Notes: a model not told the origin generated them from the sequence alone. A stretch of DNA of 64,000 nucleotides from Prionace glauca (GCA_037974335.1 CM075760.1:4628859-4692858); one strand, 5' to 3'; shown: positions 21,594-33,540, numbered from the stretch's first letter. Translations and numbers: made by a program.

Positions 21594-21870
21594 CAATTGT
21601 TAGCACTGCTGCCTCACAGCGCCAGGGACCTGGGCTCGATTCCCGGCTTGGGTCACACTCCGTCTGGAGTTTGTACATTCTTCCTGTGTCTGCGTGGGTT
21701 TCCTCCGGGTGCTCCCCGTTTCCTCCCATAGTTTGAAAGATGTCTTGGTTATGTGCAGTGACCCGAACAGACGCTGGAGTGTGGCGACTAGCGGAATTTC
21801 GCAGTAATTTCATTGCAGTGTTAATGTAAGCCTTACTTGTGACGAACCAATAACTTTTACTTCAACTTTT
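21594..21870 (+). mobile_element. V-SINE type SINE, 5'-truncated
   Basis: Has the B box (gggctcgattcccg), core and tail cattgcagtgttaatgtaag. Confidence 0.75.
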
Positions 21871-22246
21871 AGCCTTGAATGTTAAGGCATTTCAAGGGCT
21901 CAACTTTATGTTGCCATGTACAAGGGCAATGTTTTCTCTACTCTCTGTCTGGAAATGTTGTTTTAGATTAATGTGTTAGGTCACCATTTCGTTCCAAATA
22001 AGTGCCAAATGAAATCAAGAGCACACTGCAGATATTTCAATGTAAACATCAATGTTACAGGAAAATTATGTTAATTCTCTCAATTACTCACCTCACTACC
22101 ATGAAACAAACCAACATTCAGCAAAGTGAATATTGAACATAACCCCAAAAATATGCAATGCTGAATCTCTCATTAAGACAGAGTCTGAAGTTAGAATGTG
22201 GTTGGTTTCTCAGCCCCATACTTCATGCTGGTGCTGTCAGTATGTT

Positions 22247-22925
22247 TCGAGTCATAGAGATTTACAGCACGGAAACAGGTCCTTCGGCCCAACTTCTCCA
22301 TGCTGCCCAGTTTTTACCACAAGGCTAGTCTCTATTGTCCGTATTTGGCCTCTATCTCTTTATACCCTTTTTACCCACTAACTGTCTAAACGTTTTTTAA
22401 AAGACAAAATTGTACTCGCCTCTACTACTGCTGCTGGGCTCTTTACAGACACTAACCACTCTCTGAGTGAAGGAAAATACCCCTCTGGACCCTTTTGTAT
22501 CTCGCCACTCTTACTTTATACCTTTGCCGCCTAATTATAGACTCATTTGACTCTGGGAAAAGATGCAATCTACCTCATCTAGCCCCTCTTTATTTTATAG
22601 ACCTCTATAAGATCACCCCTAAGCCTCCTATGCTCTCGGGAAGAGTTCCAGCCTCTCCAGCATCCCTGGCCTCTCCTTATAACTTAATCCATCAAGTCCC
22701 AGCAGCATCCTAGTAAATGTTTTCTTCATTCTTTCTACTTCAATAATATCCTTCCTATAATAGTGACCAGACTGCACACGACATTCCAAGTGTGGCCTTA
22801 CCAATGTCTTGTACAACTTCAACAAGCCGTACCAACTCCTGTATTCAATGTTCTGACCAATGAGAGCAGGCAAGCCAAATGCCTTCTTCACCACCTTGTC
22901 CGCCTGTGACTCCACTTTCAAGGAG
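22247..22925 (-). mobile_element. CR1-D LINE 3' end
   Basis: The minus strand encodes KVESQADKVVKKAFGLPALI, TLVRPHLECRVQ and FTRMLLGLDG. The 3' tail is at the low-coordinate end. Degenerate. Confidence 0.8.
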
Positions 22926-23186
22926 CTATCGACAGGTACCGATCTCTTTGTTCTACAACCCTCCCCAGTACCTTATGATAAACCTTTTCATTGAATGGGA
23001 GTGACAGAGATAAATCTTGTAATATCTTTGCCCACGGCAACCCTGCTCCCTGCTCAGTTCCTTTGTTCGCTGCTGCCATTCTGACCCAGCTTTCCTGCCC
23101 TGTGTTTTATTCAGAGAGATTACGGAATCTGTCCCAGAGCTGTAACTGGGTGGGGGGAGGGGGAGGGGGGGAGGGGGGCGGGGGGA

Positions 23187-23225
23187 AGATTTTGTACAGT
23201 GACTGCCACCTTTCCTCTCAGTGTG
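23187..23225 (-). promoter_or_regulatory. 23-RSS of V2b
   Basis: Heptamer CACACTG, 23-nt spacer, nonamer ACAAAATCT, read on minus. Confidence 0.75.
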
Positions 23226-24123
23226 GGTTCTGTCGCACCTTAATACACAGCGGTATCCGTGCTCTGTGTTTTCAATAACCAACTGACCCCATTTTTCCAC
23301 GGGGGAAAATTCCAATCAAATCGGTCAGAACTTTGAATACAGGAGTTGGGACGTCTTGTTGAAGTTGTACAAGACATTGGTAAGGCCACACTTGGAATAC
23401 CGTGTGCAATTCTGGTCACCCTATTATAGAAAGGGTATTATTAAACTAGAAAGAGTGCAGAAACGATTTACTAGGGTGTTACCGGGACTTGATGGTTAAG
23501 GAGAAGCTGGATAAACTGGGACATATTTCTCTGGAGCATAGGAGGCTGAGGGGTGACCTGATAGAGATCTATAAAATAATGACGGGCATAGACAAGGTAG
23601 ATAGTCAATGTATTTTCCCAGAGGTAGGGGAGTCTAAAACTAGAGGGCATAGCTTTAAGGTGAGAGGGGAGAGATACAAGAGATTCTAGAAGGACATTTT
23701 TTTCACACAGAGGAGGGTGAATGTCTGGAACAAGCTGCCAGAGGTAGTAGTAGAGGCGGGTACAATTTTATCTTTTAATAAGCATTTAGACAGTTACATG
23801 GGTACGATGGGTATAGAGGGATATGGGCCAAATGCGGGCAATTGGGATGAGCTTAGGGGTTTAAAAAAATAAGGGCGGCGTGGACAAGTTGGGCCGAAGG
23901 GCCTGTTTCCATGGCTGTAAACCTCTATGACTTTATGAATCGATTCTTTCTCTCTTTGCTAGCAGAGATTCGCTTTATCATCTACTCCAGTCGCTGACCG
24001 GATTTCTGTCTGTACCAGTGCAGAGTGCAAATGCTGGACAACTCATAGCTGCGGTTTATCCGCACCGAATCCCCTCTAGGGACTGTTCGAAAGGCTGGAG
24101 ACTGAAACCCGAGAGACATCGAG
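23226..24123 (-). pseudogene. V2b antigen-receptor V exon (dead, split by CR1-D)
   Basis: The 5' part, 24123-23938, follows an acceptor (cttacag) and reads FQSPAFRTVPRGDSVRINRS, then YELSSICTLHWYRQKSGQRL before a stop. The 3' part, 23323-23226, reads VEKWGQLVIENTEHGY and ends in a degraded CDR3 start. A plus-strand CR1-D of 614 bp sits between them, with a 5-bp target repeat aatcg. Conserved first Cys is Arg, one stop lies in framework 2, and the second Cys codon is lost. V2a and V2c are its siblings. No leader exon was found. Confidence 0.8.
23324..23937 (+). mobile_element. CR1-D LINE 3' end inside V2b
   Basis: Encodes KLGHISLEHRRLRGDLIEIY then KVDSQCIFPEVGESKTRG. The 3' UTR has gggccgaagggcctgtttcc and the tail acctctatgactttatgaa. 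The short target repeat aatcg is at 23319-23323 and 23938-23942. Confidence 0.85.
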
Positions 24124-24526
24124 CTGTAAGACTGCTTCAAAGAACATAATACAGGAGCAAAGGATAAACACGGCGAGTTAATGGATACAACTCCTGTGCC
24201 TACATGTTAGCAGGACAAATGACGAACGGTACATTCACTCCTGGCGAATAATACATTCTTCCAATTCTTCTGTCAAAAGAATATAGTGCACACAGATCGC
24301 AGGAAGAGCACACACTGAGTGAAGGCACTGAATTTTGGCATAATTAGAGATCAAAATCTCTGTCACGTGGGTTTGCTGCGTTTGGATTGGATTCGTCACC
24401 TGCGATGCAAGTTTGTTGACCCTCTGCTCCCTTCACGGGCAGTTCGCATCGGAACGTTAGTGGTATAAAAGGCAGTAGGTTCTTCTCCCTATGAGGGGAA
24501 TAGAATCCCTTTGAGTTCGTGCCCCT

Positions 24527-24715
24527 CGCTAAATATTTTTAAGAAACGGGTTGATGGGTTTTTGATAAGAGAGGGGATTAAGGGTTATGGGGAGAGGGCG
24601 GGAAGGTGGAGCTGAGTCACGACAGATCAGCCATGATCTTATTGAATGGCGGGGCAGGCTCGAAGGGCCAGATGGCCTACTCCTGCTCCTATTTCTTATG
24701 TTCTTATGTTCTCTC
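24527..24715 (+). mobile_element. CR1-A LINE 3' tail
   Basis: The last 190 bp of CR1-A, between V2b and V1b. The paralogous places near 6.2 and 40.5 kb lack it, so it is a unit-2-specific insertion. Confidence 0.85.
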
Positions 24716-25009
24716 AAAAGGCACCTTCCTGGCCCTGGGTGCTTGAATCCAGTAAAATAGTTTCCTACCGAACGAGTGGGAAGATGGTTCACCCTAACTC
24801 CCGAAATAATTCAACGCTTTCAACACAACCTGAAAAATCCGTTCCTTCTAGAACGACGTGATCCATCAACTAAAGAAGCCAACACATTCGGGTTGGTCTG
24901 AGAAACCTTTCGTTTAAAGAATGGGCGACGGGGGTGGATCGATATTTGAGTCAGAAAATTTGGGAGAGAGAAGTAGGTATGTAGAGATTGTCTGATGGGA
25001 AGCCGCAGT

Positions 25010-25048
25010 AGATGTTGTATTGGGGCGCTCAGTCTTTGTCTCACAGTG
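25010..25048 (-). promoter_or_regulatory. 23-RSS of V1b
   Basis: Heptamer CACTGTG (25042-25048), 23-nt spacer, nonamer ACAACATCT (25010-25018), on minus. Confidence 0.87.
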
Positions 25049-25448
25049 CCTCATCGCACAGTGATACACTCCAGCGTCTGACATGGCCGTGCTGTCGATG
25101 CCGAGAATGTTATAACTTCTTGTTGGGTCAATAAAGAGCGTGAATCGCCCCTCTGTGATATTGCCGCTGTATGCAAATTGGATGAATTTCGGACCTCGAT
25201 TCCTCAGTTGTCTATACCAATGGGTACTGTCGGTGCCGCTGGTACTTGCATTGCACCGGATTTCAATTGATTGTCCCTCTTGTGCATTTATCAGCGGTGG
25301 TTGTTGGATCGCAGCCTCTCCGCCCATAACTGTTGAGAAAAGGGGGGAAGAAAAAAATCAGAAACACCAAACAAAAAGAAGGAAATACGATTGCCCGCAC
25401 AAAACACTCACCTAAAATCAATAAATTGAGAGTTATTATTTCATTCAT
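25049..25448 (-). CDS. V1b antigen-receptor V segment (intact, two exons)
   Basis: Leader exon 25412-25448 (MNEIITLNLLIL) with donor GTGAGT, 82-nt intron, V exon 25329-25049 after ctcaacag. The exon is open: GEAAIQQPPLINAQEGQ, EIRC, STHWYRQLRNRGPKF, GRFTLFIDPTRSYN, AGVYHCAMR. It differs from V1a mainly around CDR1 (DSTHW against DRVQW) and CDR2 (QFAYSGN against LSAISGN), as expected of diversified sibling V segments. Probably usable; chain type as for V1a. Confidence 0.88.
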
Positions 25449-25624
25449 TGAGTTTTCCTGTTTATTGCTCCCAGTGAGTCAGAAATATTGCAGGAAAATT
25501 GATTCCATTTGGGATGATTCTAATGTACAACGGATGATGTTATCCTCTGCCTTGCTCTGAATGGAGGTTTCTCTTAAATAGACACAGAGGGTCGAGGAGT
25601 ATTGCAACGCTGAGGCTCACTGAC

Positions 25625-25638
25625 ACGCCCTCTGGTGG
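25625..25638 (-). promoter_or_regulatory. CTCF-like motif upstream of V1b
   Basis: CCACCAGAGGGCGT on minus fits 13 of 14 positions of the CTCF core, about 180 bp upstream of the V1b ATG. Confidence 0.55.
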
Positions 25639-25691
25639 TCATATTTATCATCTCCTGACTCAAAACCGTTATGATCTCTGAGCTTTCAAGA

Positions 25692-25772
25692 AGAAAATTA
25701 CAGCACAGAAACAGGCCCTTCGGCCCTCCAAGCCTGCACCGACCGTGCTGCCTGACTTAACTAAAACCCTCC
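25692..25772 (-). mobile_element. CR1-E LINE 3' tail
   Basis: cagcacagaaacaggccctt and ccaagcctgcaccgaccgtg, reverse of a CR1 3' UTR. Confidence 0.6.
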
Positions 25773-26124
25773 ATTTAGGAGAATTTAGGAGAATGATGGA
25801 GAGTCAGACATTTGTCTTTTGAGAGATTTAGACCTGGAAAGAAATCCAACCGTGGCAGAGTATGGTTAACGTTTTTGGTGAAGAATTGGGTAGGGCAGTT
25901 GGACATACACTGGCTGTTATCATTTCTAAATTCATTCGTGTGACAGAGCTGGCCAGAATTTATTGCCCATCCTCAGCTGTCCGAGGACGGTTGAGAGTCA
26001 ACAACAGAGTTACACATAGACTAGAGCGGGTAACGTCCTCCCCTAAATAATGTTAGTGAACCAGACGAAGTTTTCTGACAATCGACAATGATTTCACAAT
26101 CATCATTAGATCCTTAATTCTAAT

Positions 26125-26262
26125 AAAAGCAAATTACTGCGGATGCTGAAACCAAAAGAGAAAACGCTGGAAAATCTCAGCAGGTCTGGCAGCATCTGTA
26201 AGGAGAGAAGAGAGCTGACGGTTCGAGGCCAGATGACCCTTTGTCAAAGGGTCTAGATATTA
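26125..26262. repeat. Interspersed repeat
   Basis: Contains gcaggtctggcagcatctgt and gaccctttgtcaaagggtct. Family name not known to me; its reverse end resembles the pieces at 7360 and 42575. Confidence 0.55.
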
Positions 26263-26283
26263 AGTCTAGATACTTTTATTGAT

Positions 26284-26560
26284 GGGGCGGCACGGTAGCT
26301 CATTTTGTTAGCACAGCTGCCTCACAGCGCCAGAGACTCGGGTTCGGTTCCCAGCTTGGGTCACTGTCTCTGCGGAGTCTGCATAGCCTCCAGTGTCTCC
26401 GTGAATTTCCTCTGACTGTTCCGGGTTTCCTCCCATGGCCGATTAGCCATGCTAAGTTGTCCCTTAATATCAAGGGGACTAGCTAGGGTAAACATATGGG
26501 GTTATGGCCCTGTGTAGGCTCGAAGGGCTTAATGGTGTCCTTCCGCACTGTGGGATTATT
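26284..26560 (+). mobile_element. V-SINE type SINE, diverged
   Basis: Head ggcggcacggtagctcattt, B box gggttcggttcccag, tail gtaggctcgaagggcttaat. Confidence 0.75.
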
Positions 26561-26764
26561 TAAATTTAATTCGAACCCGGGTCCTCAGGACATAAACTGA
26601 GCTTTTGGATTAATTGTCTGGCGATAATACCACGAGGCCATTACCACTCTTTAACCAGCACCAATTCGGTTTGAAACTCAGGGGAGAAGCAAAGAGTGGC
26701 TTTATATTCTGTACAAGGGTGATACGGTCTCGAAACGTTAACACTGCTTTCCTCTGCACAGATG

Positions 26765-27052
26765 CTTAGACCATAGATCATAGAACCCTACAGTGCAGAA
26801 AGAGGCTCTTCGGCCCATCGAGTCTGCACCGAACACAATCCCACCCAGGCCCTACCCCGATATCCCTCCATATTATACCAACTAATCCCTCTAACCTACA
26901 CATCCCTGGATACTAAGGGGCAATTTCTTAGCATGGCCAATAAACCTAACCCGCACATCTTTGGACTGTGAGAGGCAACCGGAGCACCCGGGGGAAACCC
27001 ACGCAGACACGAGGAGAATGTGCAAACTCCACACAGACAGTGTAGCCAGCCA
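26765..27052 (-). mobile_element. V-SINE type SINE
   Basis: Minus orientation: tail atagaaccctacagtgcaga, core ctttggactgtgagaggcaa; head truncated near 27050. Confidence 0.8.
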
Positions 27053-27270
27053 GGAATTTAAATATTATTTGAATATTTATAAACTGCCAACAGTATTGCA
27101 ATATTGGCTAGCACAAGAATAAATTGAGCTAAATATCATAAAAACATAGTTAACTTAAATTAATGGTTTGTTTCCGTATCTGTTCGTTTTATGGCTTTTC
27201 CTTTAATAAAGTTACTGAACACTGAGGTGTGTCTGGAATTCCTTCCGATATTTAACGCAAACAGCCCCCT

Positions 27271-27284
27271 CTGCCCTCTGGTGG
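27271..27284 (-). promoter_or_regulatory. CTCF consensus match, unit 2
   Basis: CCACCAGAGGGCAG on minus, 14 of 14; the paralogue of 8375 and 42841. Confidence 0.6.
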
Positions 27285-27419
27285 CGGCGATATGAAATGC
27301 AACGAGCAGCGCCCAAGTATTTGAACCTTCGGGATTCAAAATTGCTTTCAACAATTACTGATTCTAAAGTGCATGCCCGTTTTTAAATGTTTTCCCTTTG
27401 AATTTGCGTAGGATGTTTA

Positions 27420-27540
27420 TAAAGTGATATGGGCCAAGTGTGGGTCATTGGGACTACGTTGTTGGTTTATAAAAGGGTGGCATGGACAAGTTGGGCTGGA
27501 GGCTCAGTTTCCATGCTGCAAACGTCTACGATTTTATTAT
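27420..27540 (+). mobile_element. CR1-D LINE 3' tail
   Basis: gatatgggccaagtgtgggt to aacgtctacgattttatta; only the 3' UTR. Confidence 0.65.
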
Positions 27541-27639
27541 TAGGGGGCGAATGATACTTTTTAACTCTGGAGGAGAAACGTCATGGTCCACAAGAAGAGT
27601 AAGAAATTGTTCAGAATGTCACTCTCCATGTCTGTAACA

Positions 27640-28226
27640 GGGCACTGGTGAGGCCGCAGCTGGAGTACTGTGTGCAGTTTTGGGCACCGCACTTACGCAA
27701 GGATATTTTGGCCTTGGAGGGAGTGCAGAGGAGGTTTACTAGGCTGATACCGGAGTTGAGGGGGTTGGACTATGAGGAGAGGCTGAATAAACTAGGCTTG
27801 TACTCGTTAGAGTTTAGAGGAATGAGGGGAGATCTCATTGAGACGTATGATGATGAATGAGATGGATAGGATAGAGGTGGAGAGACTATTCCCGCTCAGA
27901 AAGGACAGTAGGACTAGGGGGCACAGCCTCAAGATAAAGGGGGGGGGGGGGGGGGTTTAGAACGGAGTTGAGGAGGAACTTCTTCACTCAAAGGGTGGTG
28001 AATCTCTGGAATTCTCTGCCCGTTGAAGTGGTGGAGGCTGCCTCGCTAAATATTTTTAAGACGCGGGTTGATGGGTTTTTGATAAGAGAGGGGATTAAGG
28101 GTTATGGGGAGAGAGCGGGAAGGTGGAACTGAGTCACGACAGATCAGCCATGATCTTATTGAATGGCGGGGCAGGCTCGAAGGGCCAGATGGCCTACTCC
28201 TGCTCCTATTTCTTATGTTCTTATGT
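27640..28226 (+). mobile_element. CR1-A LINE 3' end with 19-G run
   Basis: Coding blocks [20 protein letters not shown] and [20 protein letters not shown]. The G run after aagataaa is expanded to about 19 G. 3' UTR and tail are complete. Confidence 0.88.
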
Positions 28227-28234
28227 AACCGCAG

Positions 28235-28450
28235 AACAGGAATTCATCTGTCACAGCAAATACAGTTCCTTATCCACAGTACTGCTGACCCAACCGTTGG
28301 CCAAATGGGGCAGCAAAATCGCCATGAGCAGATATGACAGCAGGCGGATCCAACAACTGATGTTGTTGTTCATTGTGGTATCTGTCTGCGATAAATTATC
28401 AGACTTTTCTCAATTCCTACCTCAGTGATCACTTCCTTATTTCTGTGAAA
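28235..28450 (+). repeat. Low-copy segment of unknown nature, inverted copy
   Basis: It matches the reverse complement of 44700-44920 and, less closely, of 38340-38545 and 4070-4260 (shared blocks ttcatctgtcacagcaaata and aaccgttggccaa). It is the only copy on plus. Confidence 0.4.
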
Positions 28451-28592
28451 CAAATAATCCCAAGGAGACAGATTTTGGAAAAAAGATGTTGATTACCTAG
28501 CTGATCTATGCCTCTCTTTGCTTCATTGACTTCTAGAAGATCATCTCTAAGTCTCCTAATCGCTAAGGAAAAAGGTCCCAGTCTATCCAACC

Positions 28593-29636
28593 TCGCGGTT
28601 GGTGACTAGTGGAGTGCCTCAGGGGTCGGTGCTGGGGCCTCAGCTATTTACCATTTATATAGATGATCTGGAGGAGGGAACTGAGTGTAGGGTGTCGAAA
28701 TTTGCTGATGACACCAAGATTGGGGGAAAGGCAAATTGCGCGGAGGGTGTGGAGAGTCTGCAGAAGGATCTAGATAGGCTGGGCGAATGGGCCAGGAACT
28801 GGCAAATTGAATTTAATGTTGGCAAGTTCGAGGTGGTCCACTTTGGTAGGAATAATGGTAGGAAGGATTATTACTTACGTGGCGAAGAACTGCAGTAGGC
28901 GACGGTGCAGAGGGACCTCGGGGTCCTTGTGCATGAGTCGCAAAAACCCAGCTTGCAGGTGCAGCAGATGGTCAGGAAGGCGAATGGGATGCTGGCCTTC
29001 ATAGCGAGGGGGATTGAATATAAAAGTAGGGAGGTCTTGCTGCAACTGTACAGGGCACTGGTGAGGCCGCACCTAGAGTACTGTGTGCAGTTTTGGGCGC
29101 CGTACTTACGCAAGGATATTTTGGCCTTGGAGGGAGTGCAGAGGAGGTTTACTAGGCTGATGCCGGAGTTGAGGGGTTGAGTTATGAGGAGAGGCTGAAT
29201 AAACTAGGCTTGTACTCGTTAGAGTTTAGAAGAATGAGGGAAGATCTCATTGAGACGTATAAGATGGTGAATGGGATGGATAGGATAGAGGTGGACAGAC
29301 TCTTCAAACTCAGAAAGGACAGTAGGACTAGGGGGGCACAGCCTCAAGATAAAGGGGGGGGGGCTGTTTAGAACGGAGTTGAGGAGGAACTTCTTCACTC
29401 AAAGGGTGGTGAATCTCTGGAATTCTCTGCCCGTTGAAGTGGTGGAGGCTGCCTCGCTAAATATTTTTAAGAAGCGGGTTGATGGGTTTTTGATAAGAGA
29501 GGGGATTAAGGGTTATGGGGAGAGGGCGGGAATGTGGAACTGAGCCACGACAGATCAGCTATGATCTTATTGAATGGCGGGGCAGGCTCGAAGGGCCAGA
29601 TGGCCTACTCCTGCTCCTATTTCTTATGTTCTTATA
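28593..29636 (+). mobile_element. CR1-A LINE with RT motifs B and C
   Basis: Starts at RT motif B (TSGVPQGSVLGPQLFTIYID), then motif C KFADDTKIGG with the catalytic DD. The thumb and linker region follow to RRFTRLMPELRG, with a complete 3' UTR. A stop after GEELQ and later frame breaks disable it. 5'-truncated inside the RT. Confidence 0.9.
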
Positions 29637-29639
29637 ACT

Positions 29640-30160
29640 CAAACCATGGAATCCCGGTAACATCCTAATAAATCTTTTCCGCATTCTTCCTCGTTTAACA
29701 ATATCCTTTCTATAATTTCGTCTGAACAATCCATTGCTTTTTGCAAAATGGTGGTGGTGACGATCTTAGTGGAGTAAAAAACGTTTTGCTTTTCCTCTTG
29801 CTTTCAACATGTTTTGAATGTCAATGTTAAACTCCCGCCTGTTGGATCTTTCAATGTTCGACCATCTGACTCATGAGGATCCTGTCGCCAGCCGCTGTCC
29901 TCAGGAGTTAAGACAGAAGGAGAAGCGGTGGCTTTAACCTATATCCATACTACTGTAACTAACGACAGTAATAATTTATATTGTTACCGGTAACAACAGC
30001 TAGAAACGCAGCTAGAGTTTACTCTGATAAAACAAAACGAACGGTTCACTGATAAAACAGGTTTTGCCAAATCCTTTTTTTTTTAATGACAACTCAATAG
30101 CTTGACCAGAAAATAGAACTGTCTGGGCTGTAACTGAGAGACACTGCAGTTAATTCCTGC
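29640..30160. other. Duplicated non-coding segment
   Basis: Paralogous to 10960-11330. It shares atcctgt-g-cagc-gctgtcctcaggag with the segments leading into V2a (4843-5100) and V2c (39180-39420), so it looks like V2 flank without the V exon. Confidence 0.45.
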
Positions 30161-30440
30161 ACGGTACGGTAGCACAGTGGTTAGCACTGCTGTTGTCACA
30201 GCTGTAGGGTCCTGGGCTCAATTCCCGCCTCGGGTCACTGTTTGCGTGGGTTTCCTCCCACAGTCCAAAGATGTGCGGGTTAGGGATTGGCTATGGTAAG
30301 AAATTGCCCCTTAGCATCCAGGGATGCATAGGTTAGAGGGATTAGTGGATGTAATATATGGGAGTAGGGCCTGGGTGGGATTGTGTTCGGTGCAGACTCA
30401 ATGGGCCGAAGGGCCTCTCCCTGCACTGTAGGATTCTATG
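30160..30440 (+). mobile_element. V-SINE type SINE
   Basis: Head cacggtacggtagcacagtg, shortened core, tail ctgcactgtaggattctatg. Confidence 0.8.
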
Positions 30441-30807
30441 CTCCCTGAGACTTACACTGATGACAACAGCTGAATCCAGCGGAAGGAGCTCTCGCCTCTT
30501 TGCTAAACAGAAGCGGCTTCTACCAACATCTGTTGTCGCACCGATCAATTGTGAAGAACAACGGTAACTAATTATTCGTGCAATTTATTACTTGTGTGTG
30601 TTACTTTATAATTTCAGCTTTTGCTAGGCGATGACCTAGTGGTATTATCGCTAGGCTATTCATCCAGAAACTCTGCTAACATTCTGGGGTCCCGGGTTTG
30701 AAACTCGCCACAGAGTTTGTGGAATTTGAATTCAATAAAAGAGATCTGGAATTAAGAGTCTACTGATGACCATGACTTAATGCTAATTGTTGGGAAACTC
30801 CATCTGG

Positions 30808-31100
30808 TTCATGGCGGCACAATGGTTAGCACTGCTGCCTCACAGCATCAGGGACCAGGGCTCGATTTCCGGTACAGATCACTTTCTGTGCCAAATCTGT
30901 GCGTTCTCGCCCCGTGTCTGCGTGGGTTTCCTCCGAAAGTTCCGGTTTCCTCCCACAGTTTGGAAAACGTACTGGTTAAGTGCATTGGTCAGCTAAATTC
31001 TCCCTCAGTTCACCCGAACAGGTGCCATTGTGTAGCAACTAGGAGAATTTCACTCTACTTCATTGCAGTGTTAATGTAAGCCTTTCTTGTGACTAATAAA
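30808..31100 (+). mobile_element. V-SINE type SINE
   Basis: Head ggcggcacaatggttagcac, core cgtgtctgcgtgggtttcct, tail ttcattgcagtgttaatgta. Paralogous to 12256-12545. Confidence 0.8.
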
Positions 31101-31904
31101 TAAACTTTATTTAATTTGATTTAATTTATTATTGTCACATGCATTAATATAGTGTGAAAATTATTGTTTCTTGCATGCTGTGCGGACAAAGTATATGGTT
31201 CATCGAGATGCAAAGGAGAGGGTGTAGAATGTAGTGTTACAGTCATAGCCAGGATGCAGGCAAAGGTCAACTTAATATAAGGTAGGCCCGCTGACAAGCC
31301 TGATGGCAAGAAGTCTCACAACACCAGGTTAAAGTCCAACCAATTTATTTGATAGTAATCCCACAAGCTTTCGGAAAGGCTGTTCCTTCGTCAGGTGTGT
31401 GGAAGGTAGAACCTTCTTGTGAGTTTACTATCAAATAAACCTGTTGGACTTTAACCTGGCGTTGTGAGACTTCTTACTGTGTTTACCCCAGTCCAACGCC
31501 GGCATCTCTACATCAAGTCTGATGGCAGCAGGGAAGAAGCCGTCCTTGAATCTGTGACCTCAGACAGTTAAACCTTCTTCCCGATGGGAGAAGGTGGAAG
31601 AGAGTATGTCCGGGGTTCATGGGGTCCTTAATTGTACTGGTTGCTTCTCCGAGGCAGTGGGAAATGTGGACAGAGTCAATGGATGGGAGACTGGTTTGGG
31701 TAGTGGACTCGGCTTCATTCTCGAATCTTTGCAGCTTCTTGCTGTCTTGGGCAGAGCAGGAGCCAAATCGAGCTGTGATACAATCAGAAAAAGTGTTTTC
31801 TATGATGCATCTGTAAAAGTTGGTGAAAGTCATAGCTGACATTCCAAATTTCCTTAGTCCCCTGAGAAAGTCAAGGCGTGGACTTTCTTAGCTATACTGT
31901 CAGC
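31100..31904 (-). mobile_element. L2-like LINE 3' end, split by fold-back element
   Basis: The minus strand reads MSAMTFTNFYRCIIENTFSD, CITARFGSCSAQDSKKLQRF and HTLFHLLPSGRRFNCLRSQ. Interrupted at 31309-31513. Confidence 0.75.
31309..31513. mobile_element. Fold-back element, copy 3 (205 bp)
   Basis: Arms ccaggttaaagtccaacc and ggttggactttaacctgg-type inverted copies; the loop has aagctttcggaaaggctg. Target repeat of 14 bp (caagYctgatggca) at 31295-31308 and 31514-31527. Confidence 0.85.
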
Positions 31905-32306
31905 ATGCCCTTTAGGGAAGGAAATTTGCCGTCCTTACCAGCTCTGGCTTAATGTGACTCCAGAGTTACAGCAATGTGGTTGACTCTTAACTGCTCTTGG
32001 GCACTTGAGGATGGACAATAAATGCTGGCCAGCCAATGACGCCCATGTCTCACAAATGAATAATAAAAACAGTGCAAATTATTCGTGATATGGTTTATAA
32101 AATTTAGAAACACTCGCCAGCAGGTGGATGAAGGAGGTTGGTTCCGTTGTTGGTCAAATTGTTGAAGTCGTTACTATTTGTTTCCTTTAATTTTTGATAA
32201 AATGTCAACGTTATTGTTAAGGTCAACATTTATTGCACTTCATTAATTACCTTTGAGAAGGTGGTGGCGAGCTGCCTTCTTGAGCCATAGCAGTTATGTC
32301 GTGTAT

Positions 32307-32829
32307 GAACATAAGAACATAAGAACATAAGAAATAGGAGTAGGAGTAGGCCATCCAGCCCTTCGAGCCTGCCCCGCCATTCAATAAGATCATGGCTGAT
32401 CTGTTGTGGCTCAGTTCCACCTTCCCGCCCTCTCCCCGTAACGCTTAATCCCTTCTCTTATCAAAAACCCATCAACCCGTGTCTTAAAAATATTTAGCGA
32501 GGCAGCCTCCACCACTTCAACGGGCAGAGAATTCCAGAGATTCACCACCCTTTGAGTGAAGAAGTTCCTCCTCAACTCCGTTCTAAACCTTTATCTTGAG
32601 GCTGTGCCCCCTAGTCCTACTGCCTTTTTTGAGCGGGAAGAGCCTCTCCACCTCTATCCTATCCATCCCATTCATCATCTTATACGTCTCAATGAGATCT
32701 CCCCTCATTCTTCTAAACTCTAACGAGTACAAGCCTAGGTTATTCAGCCTCTCCTCATAGCTCAATCCCCTCAACTCTGGTATCAGCCTAGTAAACCTCC
32801 TCTGCACTCCCTCCAGGGCCAAAATATGT
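32307..32829 (-). mobile_element. CR1-A LINE 3' end
   Basis: Minus strand: [38 protein letters not shown]; 3' tail at 32307 with repeated ataagaac. Confidence 0.88.
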
Positions 32830-32939
32830 TCACCCACAGTGCTGTTAGAGAGTGAATCCCACGATTTTGACCCGAAAGCAGTGAAAGGAATGTCAAATAT
32901 TCTAAGTCAGGATGACGAGTTTCTTGAAGGGGAACATAC

Positions 32940-33540
32940 ATGTTTCCTAGCTTGGATGGTATTAACTATGAGGGGAGTTTGGATAAACTCGAATTGTTCT
33001 CATGGAGTGATGGAGGTTAAGGGCCGACCTGATAGATGTTTACAAGATTATGAGGGGCATGGGCGGAGTGGATAATCAGGTAAGTAAGTTTTGTACAGTA
33101 AAGGAATTAAGGGTTATGGTAAGCAAGCGGGCAAGTAGAGCTGAGTCCATGAAAAGATCAACCATGACCTTACTGAATGGCGGAACAAGCTCGAGGGGCC
33201 AAATGGCCTATTCCTGCTCCTAGTTCTCATGTTCTGGTATACTTTCTTAGGGTAGAAAAGTCAAGGAGCAGGTTTAAGGTGCATAGGGAAAAGTTGAGAG
33301 GAGATGTGTGAGGCAAGTTTTTTTACACAGAGGGTGGAGAATATTTGGAGCGCACTGCCCAGGGAGGTGGTGGGGGCAGGTACAATAGCGGCATTGAGGG
33401 GGCAACTAGACAAATACCTGAGCAGGATGGAAATGGAAGGATATAGACTCCGTAAGTGCAGGCGGTTTTCGTTTTGGGCGTAGACTTGGAGGGCCGAAGG
33501 GCCTGTTCCTGTGCCGTAGTTATCTTTGTTCGTTGTATAC
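32940..33540 (+). mobile_element. CR1-E LINE 3' end with CR1-A tail inside
   Basis: CR1-E coding traces at 32940-33075 and 33237-33540 (tttttttacacagagggtgg, gggccgaagggcctgttcct). A diverged CR1-A-like tail occupies about 33080-33236. Confidence 0.65.

Larger units (their letters stand above)
25921..26650 (-). mobile_element. tRNA-headed SINE split by other repeats
   Basis: The tail is at 25921-26010 (agctggccagaatttattgc) and the tRNA-like head at 26565-26650 (ttcgaacccgggtcctcagg). Between them lie a repeat at 26125-26262 and a plus-strand V-SINE at 26284-26560. Confidence 0.6.
30625..32065 (+). mobile_element. tRNA-headed SINE expanded by nested insertions
   Basis: The head is at 30625-30805 (B box gggtttgaaactcg, then ggaatttgaattcaataaaa) and the 3' part at 31905-32065 (atggacaataaatgctggcc). 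Between them sit a V-SINE (30808-31100) and an L2-like end (31100-31904) that carries a fold-back element. Confidence 0.7.
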